Below are positions 33,694 through 43,487 of a stretch of 64,000 nt of DNA, one piece after another (within the stretch, counting starts at the first letter, position 1; each line of letters opens with the position of its first letter). The notes beneath the pieces are model-generated. The model was not told the DNA's origin and made no database searches. It was given only the letters and a program-made list of their open reading frames with translations. The translations under genes and the position numbers were made by a program. Location of the stretch: the NCBI GenBank assembly GCA_964410215.1, contig CAYPHA010000005.1:59632-123631 (forward strand), read 5' to 3'. Source of the stretch: CAYPHA01 sp964410215 (GTDB lineage Bacteria > Calditrichota > Calditrichia > Calditrichales > CAYPHA01).

Positions 33694-35883
33694 TCATATT
33701 TCATCTACCCGCCGGAACAGCTCCCGCATGATCTTTTCGGCGGCCACCGGAATGACCGTGCCCGGCCCGAATATGGCCGAGGCCCCGTTGGCTTTCAGAA
33801 ATTCATAATCCTGTGCCGGAATAACACCGCCGATGACGACCATGATATCCTCACGGCCGCGCTTCTTCAGTTCTTCTATAAGCTGCGGTAATAGTGTTTT
33901 GTGCCCGGCCGCCAGTGAACTGATGCCAATGATGTGCACGTCATTCTCCACCGCCTGACGGGCCGTTTCTTCCGGTGTCTGAAAAAGAGGACCGATATCG
34001 ACGTCGAAACCCAGGTCGGCAAAGGCCGTGGCGATGACCTTGGCACCGCGGTCATGACCATCCTGACCCATCTTGGCCACCAGCAGCCGGGGCCGGCGCC
34101 CTTCCTGACGTTCGAACTGAACGGTTAATTCTCGGACTTTCTGCACATCTTCCTCCTCACCAAAAGTACTGCTGTAAACACCGGAAACAGAGCGGATCAC
34201 CGCTTTATGACGCCCGAACACCTTTTCCATCGCTTCGGAAATTTCACCCAGCGTGGCCCGGGCCCGCGCCGCTTCCACCGCTAACTGTAAAAGATTACCC
34301 CGTCCCGTTTCGGCACAGGTCGTCAGGGCGTTGAGCGATTGTTGAACAACGGCTTCTTCCCGCTCTTTACGCAGTGCCTTTAGCCGCTTAATCTGTGTTT
34401 CGCGCACGGCCGTGTTATCGATTTCCAGGATCTCGATCGGATCTTCCTTGTCCAGGCGATATTTGTTGACGCCGACAATGGTTTCCTGACCGGAATCGAT
34501 CAGCGCCTGGCGACGGGCCGCCGCTTCTTCGATGCGCATCTTGGGCAGGCCGGTCTCGATTGCACCGGCCATGCCGCCCAGTGATTCAATCTCGTCGATA
34601 TGCTTCCAGGCTTTGTGATACAGTTCATGGGTCAGCGCCTCCAGGTAATAGGAACCGCCCCAGGGATCGATCACCCGGCAGATCCCGGTTTCTTCCTGCA
34701 AAAACAACTGCGTATTCCGGGCAATACGCGCCGAAAAGTCGGTGGGCAGGGCGATGGCTTCATCCAGGGAATTGGTATGAAGCGACTGCGTATGCCCTAA
34801 CGCCGCAGCCATAGCCTCGACACAGGTCCGGGCGACATTGTTGAACGGATCCTGTTCGGTCAGGCTCCAGCCGGACGTCTGCGAATGGGTGCGCAGGGCC
34901 ATGGACTTGGGATTTTTGGGATTGAATTTCCTGATCATCTGCGCCCAGATCAGCCGTGCCGCCCGCATCTTGGCGATTTCCATGAAGTAATTCATCCCCT
35001 GGGCCCAGAAAAAGGAGATGCGCGGAGCAAAGGCGTCGATACCGATCCCGGCCTTGATGCCGGTGCGAACATATTCGAGCCCGTCGGCCAGTGTGTAGGC
35101 CAGCTCCAGGTCGGCCGTGGCGCCCGCCTCCTGCATATGGTAACCGGAGACACTGATGCTGTTAAACCGGGGCATATGTTGTGACGTGAACGCAAAAATA
35201 TCGGCAATAATGCGCATCGATGGTTCCGGGGGATAGATATACGTATTCCGGACCATGTATTCCTTGAGGATGTCGTTCTGGATGGTACCGGCCAGGTCTT
35301 TCGCCGGCACGCCCTGCTCTTCCGCGGTGACGATGTAGAAGGCCATAACGGGCAGAACGGCGCCGTTCATCGTCATGGAAACGGAAATTTTGTCCAGAGG
35401 GATATCATCGAACAGTATTTTCATATCCAGGATCGAATCGACGGCCACGCCGGCTTTGCCGACGTCGCCGATGACGCGGGGATGATCGGAATCGTAGCCG
35501 CGGTGGGTGGCCAGGTCGAAGGCCACGGAGAGCCCTTTCTGTCCGGCCGCCAGGTTGCGGCGGTAGAAGGCATTGCTCTCTTCGGCCGTGGAAAAACCGG
35601 CATACTGGCGGATGGTCCATGGACGCATCACATACATGGTGGCATAGGGACCGCGCAGGAAGGGCGGTATGCCGGCCGTATAATGAAGATGCTCCGCCTC
35701 TTTCAGATCCAGATCCGTATAAAGCGGCGCAACCGGGATCTGTTCATTGGTCATCCATGTACTTTCTTCAACGGTACTTCCCGTTTCCCTCTGAAAAGCT
35801 TCCGCCCAGCTTTCCGTATCCAGGTCCAGCGGAGACGGATCCATTTTAAAATCTATTTTTGTAAAATCCGGGATGTTTTTCAT
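33694..35883 (-). CDS. mutB: Methylmalonyl-CoA mutase large (catalytic) subunit
   Basis: 729 residues. The TIM-barrel substrate domain includes YATMYVMRPWTIRQYAGFST, AFDLATHRGYDSDHP, MNGAVLPVMAFYI and RTHSQTSGWSLTEQDP. The C-terminal cobalamin-binding domain has the lower-ligand motif D-x-H-x-x-G in KMGQDGHDRGAKV (His near residue 610) followed by GLLF-type PLFQTPEE and GISSLAAGH. It interconverts (R)-methylmalonyl-CoA and succinyl-CoA with adenosylcobalamin. Its ATG overlaps the mutA stop by 4 bases. meaB, its chaperone, would be expected just downstream but lies about 9.4 kb away beyond the island. Confidence 0.97.
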   Translation of the reverse strand: MKNIPDFTKIDFKMDPSPLDLDTESWAEAFQRETGSTVEESTWMTNEQIPVAPLYTDLDLKEAEHLHYTAGIPPFLRGPYATMYVMRPWTIRQYAGFSTAEESNAFYRRNLAAGQKGLSVAFDLATHRGYDSDHPRVIGDVGKAGVAVDSILDMKILFDDIPLDKISVSMTMNGAVLPVMAFYIVTAEEQGVPAKDLAGTIQNDILKEYMVRNTYIYPPEPSMRIIADIFAFTSQHMPRFNSISVSGYHMQEAGATADLELAYTLADGLEYVRTGIKAGIGIDAFAPRISFFWAQGMNYFMEIAKMRAARLIWAQMIRKFNPKNPKSMALRTHSQTSGWSLTEQDPFNNVARTCVEAMAAALGHTQSLHTNSLDEAIALPTDFSARIARNTQLFLQEETGICRVIDPWGGSYYLEALTHELYHKAWKHIDEIESLGGMAGAIETGLPKMRIEEAAARRQALIDSGQETIVGVNKYRLDKEDPIEILEIDNTAVRETQIKRLKALRKEREEAVVQQSLNALTTCAETGRGNLLQLAVEAARARATLGEISEAMEKVFGRHKAVIRSVSGVYSSTFGEEEDVQKVRELTVQFERQEGRRPRLLVAKMGQDGHDRGAKVIATAFADLGFDVDIGPLFQTPEETARQAVENDVHIIGISSLAAGHKTLLPQLIEELKKRGREDIMVVIGGVIPAQDYEFLKANGASAIFGPGTVIPVAAEKIMRELFRRVDEI

Positions 35884-38015
35884 ACCGGCACTCCTAACCG
35901 TTTGGACAATGACACCAGGGTCGCGTAGACATCCGACTTGATATGGATGAAATCATCGACACCCGTTTTTTTAAATGCTTCGATCTGGTCTTTGGGATAA
36001 CCGGCCAATAGGACACACCGGTTGGGATCCTGTTCTTTGACAGCCTTTGTGAGGGCCGGTACCATTTCCGGATAGCGGTCATCGGTGGAACAGATGACCA
36101 CCACGTCCGGTGCTGCTTCGCCGATTGCGGTTAGGGCCTCTTCAACCGTTTCATAACCGGGTGGATCCAGGATCGAAAATCCGGCGACGCTCAGGAATCC
36201 GGCGGCAAAATCCGCGCGGGCCTTGTATTCGGCAACGGTTCCGAGTTTAACCGGAAACACGGACGGTATATTACCGGAATCCCGGACCGCATGGCGTAGT
36301 TTCTCGAACGGTTCGGACTCCCGTTCCCGGTTCAGCGGCTCGATATGGTCATCCATCCGGCTTTCCCCGCGCAGCGTGGTATTGATCTCCCCGATCGTGG
36401 CACTGCAGAAAGCCGCTTCGATGATGGCATCCATCAGGTTTTCCTGTGAGGTTTCCAGAAGATTGGTCAGCTTTTCCAGCGGTTCCAGATGTTTGTTGAT
36501 ATCACCCGATGTACGGAAATTCTGAAGGTATTCCGACCGGGCCTTGAAGCCGCTTTCCGGCTTCCGGGCGGAACCCTCCGGTGCGCTTTCACCGGCCTTG
36601 GGGTATACGTTTATACCGATACGCTTTTCTTTACGGATGGATAGATTATGGATCCGTGCAGCCCGGACTTTCGCAATCTGTTTCTGTAAATCACCGCTGC
36701 GGATCTGTTGGACGATCCCGCCGCCGGCTTCGATTTCCCGGAAAATGTCCCAGGCTTTCTCAGCCAGCCGGGCCGTCAGCGATTCCACATACCAGGATCC
36801 CCCGGCGGGATCGATCACCCGGTCCGCATGGCATTCCTCTTTCAGGATCAGTTGCTGGTTGCGGGCGATCCGGCAAGAAAAAGCATCGGGAATCCGGAAC
36901 ACTTCGTCATAGGGACCGACATGCAGGCTGTCGCATCCGCCGAGAATCGCGGAAAAGGCTTCCGTCGTCGTTCGCAGCATGTTGTTATGGGCGTCACATA
37001 CCGTCTTGTTGCGCAGCGACGTACGGGCGTGGATATGTGCCCTGCGGATATCCGCCGCGCCGCCAAACGATTCGATGATCTTGCTCCACAGGACCCGTGC
37101 GGCGCGCAGTTTGGCGATTTCCATGAAGAAGTGCGGACCGATCCCGAAAGAAAGCGTGATGCGCGGCGCAATATGTTCGATCGGCACGTCGCGTTCGATC
37201 AGCGCACGGATATAGGTCACGCCCGTTGCCAGGCAGACGGCAAGCTCCTGGTCTGCAGAGGCGCCGGCATTATGATAAATGTTGGTATCGATCCCCATCG
37301 TACGGAACTGTTTTGCATGCTCCGCCGTCCATTTCGTCAGTAGGCCCATTTCGTCGAAGGCCCGGTCGATGTGGACACGCAGTTTCCCATAGGTCAGCCA
37401 TTCGGCCAGCGGATCCGATTCAACCGAAACGGACACGGTATTGTAATCGATATCGTGCTTTTTGCAGTAGGCCAACAGGTAAGCGGCCGCATACATACCG
37501 GAAGAACCGGCCCGGATCTGAACGGGCACATGCTGAATGGTAATACCGTCCAGCATCGTTTCCATGTCGTCCAGCGTGGAAAGAGGCAGGCCGTCACGAA
37601 AAACCTGACCGGTTTCGGTCTGGTCGGAATCGAGTCCCTGCATGGAGGCCTGATCCAGCAGGATGCGCAGCGCATTCTGCCCCCTTTCCAGATCGTATTT
37701 CAAAGCGGTATTGAAATCCTTCAACGAAAGTGCCGGGATTTCCTGCGCGATCAGCCAGGGCTTTATGAAGGGGGATACGGCCCTGCTGCCGCGGGTATAG
37801 GGGGCACGACCCGGCAGGTTGCCGGCGATCTGTTTCTCCATTTCCTTAATAGTCGAGTAGATCGGCTGCAGTTCGATCTCCTCATACGTTTTCGTACGCA
37901 TGATTTTATCAAAAGGGGCCCCTTTCAGCAGCTTCAGGGCTTCTTCGTGCCATTGTTCCCGGGTGGGAATATCAAAATCATCGGTCAGTGCATGCTGTTT
38001 CGCATTGTCAGCCAT
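35880..38015 (-). CDS. mutA: Methylmalonyl-CoA mutase small (non-catalytic) subunit
   Basis: About 711 residues from ATG at 38015, preceded by GGAG at 7 bases; a longer frame to 38096 lacks a ribosome-binding site. The barrel is recognisable (RAPYTRGSRAVSPFIKPWLI, RAGSSGMYAAAYLLAYC, ASADQELAVCLATGVTY). The C-terminal domain has a B12-domain fold (SVAGFSILDPPGYETVEEAL) but lacks the D-x-H-x-x-G motif, as expected for the small subunit. It pairs with mutB and overlaps it by 4 bases. It begins about 100 bases after the biotin carrier gene. Confidence 0.95.
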   Translation of the reverse strand: MADNAKQHALTDDFDIPTREQWHEEALKLLKGAPFDKIMRTKTYEEIELQPIYSTIKEMEKQIAGNLPGRAPYTRGSRAVSPFIKPWLIAQEIPALSLKDFNTALKYDLERGQNALRILLDQASMQGLDSDQTETGQVFRDGLPLSTLDDMETMLDGITIQHVPVQIRAGSSGMYAAAYLLAYCKKHDIDYNTVSVSVESDPLAEWLTYGKLRVHIDRAFDEMGLLTKWTAEHAKQFRTMGIDTNIYHNAGASADQELAVCLATGVTYIRALIERDVPIEHIAPRITLSFGIGPHFFMEIAKLRAARVLWSKIIESFGGAADIRRAHIHARTSLRNKTVCDAHNNMLRTTTEAFSAILGGCDSLHVGPYDEVFRIPDAFSCRIARNQQLILKEECHADRVIDPAGGSWYVESLTARLAEKAWDIFREIEAGGGIVQQIRSGDLQKQIAKVRAARIHNLSIRKEKRIGINVYPKAGESAPEGSARKPESGFKARSEYLQNFRTSGDINKHLEPLEKLTNLLETSQENLMDAIIEAAFCSATIGEINTTLRGESRMDDHIEPLNRERESEPFEKLRHAVRDSGNIPSVFPVKLGTVAEYKARADFAAGFLSVAGFSILDPPGYETVEEALTAIGEAAPDVVVICSTDDRYPEMVPALTKAVKEQDPNRCVLLAGYPKDQIEAFKKTGVDDFIHIKSDVYATLVSLSKRLGVPV

Positions 38016-38112
38016 TTCGGACTCCATTGCTAAAAAAAAGTGATGTCTCACACGGAATAGAATGAAAAATTTAGGAAGAATAAAATAGCAGAGCAAAAAT
38101 AAATTTATATTT

Positions 38113-38628
38113 TTAACCGTCTGTGTTTTTCAGACGGATCAGAAGCTGACCTTTATGGACGGACTGCTTTTCGACAGCGGCTACTTCGACCACTTCACCG
38201 GAAAAAGGGGCTTTAATGACATTTTCCATTTTCATCGCCTCCAAAACCAGAAGGCCGTCGTCTTTGGAAACGATATCTCCTGCCTTTACACGGATCTGCA
38301 CGACCAGACCCGGTATCGGTGCATTCAGCTCCTGCGTCCGGCTTCCGCTTTGTGAAAGTCTGACCAGTTTGTTCAGAGCCCGCAGGCGTTCATCTTCCAC
38401 TTTTATGAGATACGTTTCAGCGGCGAGTGTGATTTCCGTTGCATGCTCATTGGCATGGGTGCTGAATACATAGGATTTGTTATCGACCAGGAGTGAATAC
38501 CGGTCCGGACCCAGTTTAACCAGTTCGTATGAAACCGGCTTACCGCTCTTTTTCAATGTTTTACGGCCGTCACGGATGTCGCTGTCATATTCAAAATGAT
38601 ACTCTTTTGAGTCTGCAAATATCTTCAT
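38113..38628 (-). CDS. Biotin carboxyl carrier protein of an acyl-CoA (propionyl-CoA) carboxylase
   Basis: About 171 residues from the ATG at 38628, which overlaps the biotin carboxylase stop (ATGA). The N-terminal part (about 1-90) is a beta-rich region. The last 70 residues form the biotinyl domain with LNAPIPGLVVQIRVKAGDIV and the biotinylation motif VLEAMKMENVIKAP (Lys133). The carrier shuttles carboxyl groups between the carboxylase and carboxyltransferase subunits. Its modification would rely on the BirA at 20108-20905. Association with methylmalonyl-CoA mutase favours propionyl-CoA over acetyl-CoA; this is inference. Confidence 0.93.
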   Translation of the reverse strand: MKIFADSKEYHFEYDSDIRDGRKTLKKSGKPVSYELVKLGPDRYSLLVDNKSYVFSTHANEHATEITLAAETYLIKVEDERLRALNKLVRLSQSGSRTQELNAPIPGLVVQIRVKAGDIVSKDDGLLVLEAMKMENVIKAPFSGEVVEVAAVEKQSVHKGQLLIRLKNTDG

Positions 38629-40127
38629 CGTCCATCCATATATTTGCGGCGCTGTATCAGTTTCCACTGTCGCGCACAGTTGGTGGATGTTACAGCCGGC
38701 CGTTCTTTTTTTCCATCCGTTTCCAGGAATGTAATGACGGCTGCCATGCCGGCTTTTTCCGCACCATCGGCCTGTTCACTGAACAGTTCACCGCGGTGCT
38801 GGTCGATAAAATGGGTGCTGAACGTACCCCGGATAAAATCCGGATGATTCAGCACGCGCATAAGAAAGGGAATTGTCGTGCGGATACCCTGTATTTCGTA
38901 TTCGTGGAGGGCGCGCTTCATGCGTGCGATGGCCTGCGCACGGTCGGGTGCCCAGGCGATCAGTTTTGAAATCATGGGATCATAATAAAGCGATATCTCA
39001 CTGCCCTGCTGTACACCGCTGTCTTCACGTATCCCGGGACCGTCGGCCGGTTTGAGGAAACGGATCGTTCCCGGAGAGGGTGCAAAGTCCGCTTCCGGAT
39101 CTTCCGCATACAAGCGGCATTCGATGGCATGTCCCCGGAATGCTTCCAGATTCTGTTTCACCGTCATCTTTTTTCCCGCGGCGATTTGAATCTGTTCCCG
39201 GACCAGGTCCACCCCGCTTACCATTTCCGTAACCGGGTGTTCCACCTGCAGACGCGTATTCATCTCCAGGAAATAAAAATTGCGGTGTTTATCGAACAGA
39301 AATTCGATCGTGCCGGCATTGACATAGCTACAGGCTTGCGCGGCGTTTACGGCGGCTTCGCCCATCCTGCGACGCTCTTCCGGCGTCAGTACCGATGAGG
39401 GGGCTTCTTCGATGACTTTCTGATGCCGGCGCTGGATGGAACATTCCCGTTCGCCGAGATGAATGGTATGGCCCTGGCTGTCTGCCAGTATCTGGAATTC
39501 GATATGGCGCGGTTCTTCAAGGTACTTCTCGATGTAGACCGAGGAGTCACCGAATGCGGCACCGGCTTCACGTGTGGCACTCTCCAGATCGGACAAAAAA
39601 TCGGTATCGGCATTCACCTTGCGCATGCCTTTACCGCCGCCGCCGGCTGCCGCTTTGATCAGGACCGGATAGCCGATCTGCCGGGCGGTTTCGCGTGCAT
39701 CAGCGGGATCCTCTATGGCCGCTTCCGTGCCGGGTACCACCGGAACACCATTTTCGATCATCCGCTTCCGTGCCGCGGTTTTATTCCCCATGAGCCGCAT
39801 CGATTCGGCCGGCGGTCCGATAAACGTCAGACCGGCATCGGAAACGGCCCGGGCGAAGTCGGGATTCTCGGAAAGGAATCCGTATCCGGGATGGATTGCT
39901 CCCACGCCCGATTTCCGGGCAATGGTCAGGATTTTTTCCATATCCAGGTAGGTTTCCTGCGAGGTGGTCCCTTCCAGGGGCCAGGCTTCATCGGCGAAGA
40001 GGACGAAGGGATTCTTGCGGTCGATATCGGAATAGACGGCCACCGTTTCGATATCCATTTCCCGGCAGGTGCGCATCACGCGCAGGGCAATTTCACCGCG
40101 ATTGACTACGAGGATCTTTTTAAACAT
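38625..40127 (-). CDS. Biotin carboxylase subunit of acyl-CoA (propionyl-CoA) carboxylase
   Basis: 500 residues with all biotin carboxylase landmarks: MFKKILVVNRGEIALRVMRT, GYGFLSENPDFA, the glycine-rich ATP-grasp loop KAAAGGGGKGMRKV, RHIEFQILADSQG, ERECSIQRRHQKVIEEAPS and FLEMNTRLQVEHPVTEMVSG. It carboxylates biotin using ATP and bicarbonate. It is first in the unit carboxylase, carrier, mutA, mutB. The beta (carboxyltransferase) subunit and methylmalonyl-CoA epimerase are not in the window. Confidence 0.95.
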   Translation of the reverse strand: MFKKILVVNRGEIALRVMRTCREMDIETVAVYSDIDRKNPFVLFADEAWPLEGTTSQETYLDMEKILTIARKSGVGAIHPGYGFLSENPDFARAVSDAGLTFIGPPAESMRLMGNKTAARKRMIENGVPVVPGTEAAIEDPADARETARQIGYPVLIKAAAGGGGKGMRKVNADTDFLSDLESATREAGAAFGDSSVYIEKYLEEPRHIEFQILADSQGHTIHLGERECSIQRRHQKVIEEAPSSVLTPEERRRMGEAAVNAAQACSYVNAGTIEFLFDKHRNFYFLEMNTRLQVEHPVTEMVSGVDLVREQIQIAAGKKMTVKQNLEAFRGHAIECRLYAEDPEADFAPSPGTIRFLKPADGPGIREDSGVQQGSEISLYYDPMISKLIAWAPDRAQAIARMKRALHEYEIQGIRTTIPFLMRVLNHPDFIRGTFSTHFIDQHRGELFSEQADGAEKAGMAAVITFLETDGKKERPAVTSTNCARQWKLIQRRKYMDGR

Positions 40128-40243
40128 GGTATTTTCTCTTATACAGGGTAGAAAAATATACTCTGCCAGGGCCTGGAATGCAAACGGGATACTGTGGGGA
40201 TGTTACTACGAAGACACTATGATTTAAGGTAAGCGAAAAGTTG

Positions 40244-42973
40244 CTATTTTTTATTCAACGTCTTTTGAAGTAATATGGCAATATCTTTCACCGAAAAGGG
40301 TTTTTGAATAAAATTCACATCTTTATGAAGTATACCCTGGTGCGCAATCACATTAGCCGTATATCCTGACATATAGATGGTTTTAATTGCAGGAACCAGT
40401 TTTTGTATCCGTTCCTTCATTTCCCGGCCGGTCATGCCCGGCATGACAACATCAGTTAGGAGCAGATCAACATTGTTCTGGTTATTCCCAGCAATATCAA
40501 TTGCTTCCCCGGGGGAATTTGCGATTAAAACAGTATAACCCAGTTCTGTAAGAATTTTTTCACTAAGCCTGAGCATACTCATCTCATCTTCAACAATAAG
40601 AATTGTTTCCCCTTTACCTATTGGAGCTTTTGAATCCACTTCCTCATCGAGCATCTCTGCCTGTCCGATGTAACGCGGAAGATAAATTTTGAAAGATGTG
40701 CCTCTGCCGGGTTCGCTATACACATTAATAAAACCATTATTTTGTTTGACGATACCATAAACCGTAGCCAGTCCGAGTCCGGTGCCTTTACCTGCCGGTT
40801 TAGTCGTAAAAAACGGTTCAAATAGTCTGGAAATCGTTTCTTTGTCCATACCGCACCCATTATCACTTACGGACATCAGGACAAAATCACCAGGGTGAAA
40901 TCCCGGATGATTATTGCAATAATCTTCATCAAAGCCAACCGTCCCTGTTTCAATAGTGATCTTCCCTACTCCTTCAATTGCATCCCGGGCATTAACACAA
41001 AGGTTCGCCAGAATCTGATCAATTTGGGAAGAATCGGCCAGTATCGGCCATAAACCTTTTGAAGGCAGCCAGGCTAAATCGATATCTTCTCCAATTAATC
41101 GTCTGAGCATTTTCAGCATTGTTTCTACTATAGTATTAAGATCCAGTACTTTTGGTGAAATTATTTGTTTACGGGCGAATGCCAGCAATTGTTGTGTAAT
41201 CTGTGCGGCCCTCCTGGCAGCTTCATTGATATGGGATAGTTCGGAACGCAGCGGGTTATCGGATTCGACACGGTTCAGGGCAAGCTCTGTGTAGCCCAGA
41301 ATAACGCCCAGCATATTATTGAAATCATGGGCAACACCACCTGCCAGGCGCCCCACCGATTCCATTTTTTGTGCCTGCTGGAGTTGTGCCTGAAGCTTGA
41401 GGTTTTCTGTCACATCGCGGATAATCGCAAAAGTTGCGGGTTCACCATTAAAATCAATAATTTCATAATTGACTTCAACATCTATAAGTGTTCCATCTTT
41501 TTTTCTAAACTGTGTCAGATATGTCGAGGATACTTTGCCGGCGATTTGCCGTTCCTTCAGACGCGCATAAAGATCCTGAATTCCGGATTCGGAGAATATG
41601 TGATTGAAAGGAATTTGTAGGATCTCATTCTGGGTATAGCCTAACATTTCAGCGAATCGGGGATTGCTGAAAATAATATGGTTATTTTGAGAAATTTCAA
41701 TCCCATCATTGGCATTCTCAACAATCAGGCGGTATTGTTCTTCGCTTTTTCGCAATGCTTCTTCAGCCTGTCTGCGTTCCGTAATATTTTCGTGGGCTAT
41801 AACCAGGGACAGACGTCCGTTACTCATAAACCGGGTTACAAGTCCTTTAAACCAACGCCGTTCATCCGGTGAATGACATGCATATTCCATCGCAAATTCA
41901 TTTCTCGAACCGGAAATCACCTGGCGCATACCTTCAGCAAAACGATCCGCCTCTTCTCTGTCCTTTCCTGTTGCTGATGCACAGGCTTTAAAATAATTGG
42001 CATTTTCAGTAAGCAATTCAGGGATCCCGTTATTTGCATTGGAAAATTCCCGCCATGCCTTGTTAACTGAAAGGATATTGCCACTTTCATCTGTTACACA
42101 TAAATTTGCAGAAAGAGCATCGAGAATAGCACGTGAAAAACGCTCTGATTCACGAAGGGACTCCGTTGCAAGAATCAGACGGTCTTCACTTTTTTTGCGC
42201 TCGGTGATATCTATGACTGTTGTAATGAAATAAAGTGGTTTTCCATTTTTATCGTTCTGAATAACCGCGTTCACATCGCCCCAAATTATTGAACCATTTT
42301 TATGGATATAGCGCTTTTCGAATCGCGCGGAGTCCTTTTCCCCTTTCAGGAGCGGATCAATCATTAAGTGGATGGAATCAACATCTTCAGGTGGTGTTAC
42401 TTCCTGCCATTTTTTATTTTCCAATTCTTCTGGCCTGTATCCCAGCATTTTACAATATGCATTATTGACAGAAAGTTCGCCTGAAATTTGTGTAATGGAC
42501 TTTCCCGCGTTGGCAGATTCAAATACGGATCTGAATTTTTCTTCATTCTCCTTCAGTTGTTTTATAAATTGTTCATTTTCATCACGAATTTTCTTTTTTT
42601 CCAATGCCTCCAGAACGGCAAAAGGCAGCCGTTTGATTCTTTCTTTGAGAACATAGTCAGTTGCGCCCGCTTTCATGCACTTGACAGCTGTTTCTTCATT
42701 CATCGAGCCGGTCAGGATAATAAACGGGATAGATGCGTCAATCGATTGTGTGATTTTCAGAGCGAGCATACCATCAAATCGCGGCATGGCATAATCTGAG
42801 ATTATAATATCAGGATGAAAGCTCTCAAGTTCCTGCCTGAATGCATCTTCGTTATCAACCACCTTATATGTATTTGCGATTTTTTCTTTTTTTATTTCAC
42901 GCCTGGCCAGCTCAACATCTGCAGGAAGGTCCTCTGCAAATAAAATTCGAATGTTCCCGGTTTTTTGGCTCAT
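40244..42973 (-). CDS. Hybrid sensor histidine kinase: REC-PAS(x3)-HisKA-HATPase-REC
   Basis: 909 soluble residues. The N-terminal receiver has IIISDYAMPRFDG. At least three PAS domains follow (KFRSVFESANAGKSI, SRAILDALSANLCVTDESG, LIVENANDGIEISQNN), with PAC-type tails. The kinase core has GGVAHDFNNMLGVILGYTEL as H-box and HATPase motifs NLCVNARDAIEG, DNGCGM and GTGLGLATVYGIV. The C-terminal receiver has DLLLTDVVMPGMTG. The double-receiver layout suggests a phosphorelay. It is the last gene of the eight-gene signalling cluster. Confidence 0.92.
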   Translation of the reverse strand: MSQKTGNIRILFAEDLPADVELARREIKKEKIANTYKVVDNEDAFRQELESFHPDIIISDYAMPRFDGMLALKITQSIDASIPFIILTGSMNEETAVKCMKAGATDYVLKERIKRLPFAVLEALEKKKIRDENEQFIKQLKENEEKFRSVFESANAGKSITQISGELSVNNAYCKMLGYRPEELENKKWQEVTPPEDVDSIHLMIDPLLKGEKDSARFEKRYIHKNGSIIWGDVNAVIQNDKNGKPLYFITTVIDITERKKSEDRLILATESLRESERFSRAILDALSANLCVTDESGNILSVNKAWREFSNANNGIPELLTENANYFKACASATGKDREEADRFAEGMRQVISGSRNEFAMEYACHSPDERRWFKGLVTRFMSNGRLSLVIAHENITERRQAEEALRKSEEQYRLIVENANDGIEISQNNHIIFSNPRFAEMLGYTQNEILQIPFNHIFSESGIQDLYARLKERQIAGKVSSTYLTQFRKKDGTLIDVEVNYEIIDFNGEPATFAIIRDVTENLKLQAQLQQAQKMESVGRLAGGVAHDFNNMLGVILGYTELALNRVESDNPLRSELSHINEAARRAAQITQQLLAFARKQIISPKVLDLNTIVETMLKMLRRLIGEDIDLAWLPSKGLWPILADSSQIDQILANLCVNARDAIEGVGKITIETGTVGFDEDYCNNHPGFHPGDFVLMSVSDNGCGMDKETISRLFEPFFTTKPAGKGTGLGLATVYGIVKQNNGFINVYSEPGRGTSFKIYLPRYIGQAEMLDEEVDSKAPIGKGETILIVEDEMSMLRLSEKILTELGYTVLIANSPGEAIDIAGNNQNNVDLLLTDVVMPGMTGREMKERIQKLVPAIKTIYMSGYTANVIAHQGILHKDVNFIQKPFSVKDIAILLQKTLNKK

Positions 42974-43034
42974 ATTATTCTACTCTTAAAGACTTTTTTC
43001 ATGTTTTATCTTATTGGTAAATAACAGATACCTT

Positions 43035-43475
43035 TTACGGCCTCTGGTTTAATAGCAACCAGTAAAGCCCGAGATCCCTTACAGATTCAATAAATTTATC
43101 AAAGTCAACCGGTTTTACAATATAGCTGTTCACGCCGAGCCGGTAACTTTCGACAATATCCGATTCTTCTTTTGAAGAAGTGAGGACGATGACAGGAATA
43201 ATTTGTGTTTTCTCATCACTCTTGATGATCTTCAGCACCTCCAGCCCGTCAAGTTTCGGCAACTTTAAATCCAGGAGAATAATTGTAGGCTGACTACGTA
43301 TATCGCGTTCGTGGAAACGTCCTCTGCAGTAAATAAAATCCAGCGCTTCCTCCCCATCTCCGACAACTAAAATTTTATTAGTCAGGTTGTTTTCTTTAAA
43401 AGCCCTCATTGTCATCTCAGCATCATTTGGATTATCTTCAACAATAAGGATTTCTACTTCATCATTATGTTCCAT
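43035..43475 (-). CDS. Single-domain response regulator (Rcp1-like)
   Basis: 146 residues, only a receiver: acidic patch in EILIVEDNPNDAEMTMRAF, phosphoacceptor in PTIILLDLKLPKLDGLEVLK, Thr/Ser in IPVIVLTSSKEE and the lysine in SYIVKPVDFDKF. The longer insert around FIYCRGRFHERDIRSQP is typical of Rcp1-type regulators that pair with PAS/GAF kinases. It lies 12 bases after the SBP-PAS kinase gene, its probable phosphodonor. Confidence 0.93.
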   Translation of the reverse strand: MEHNDEVEILIVEDNPNDAEMTMRAFKENNLTNKILVVGDGEEALDFIYCRGRFHERDIRSQPTIILLDLKLPKLDGLEVLKIIKSDEKTQIIPVIVLTSSKEESDIVESYRLGVNSYIVKPVDFDKFIESVRDLGLYWLLLNQRP

Positions 43476-43487
43476 TCTGATCTTCCT

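Noticed and set aside
36581..37343. Long plus-strand frames opposite mutA
   Set aside because: They mirror the GC-rich, well-conserved mutA coding sequence and have no family resemblance.
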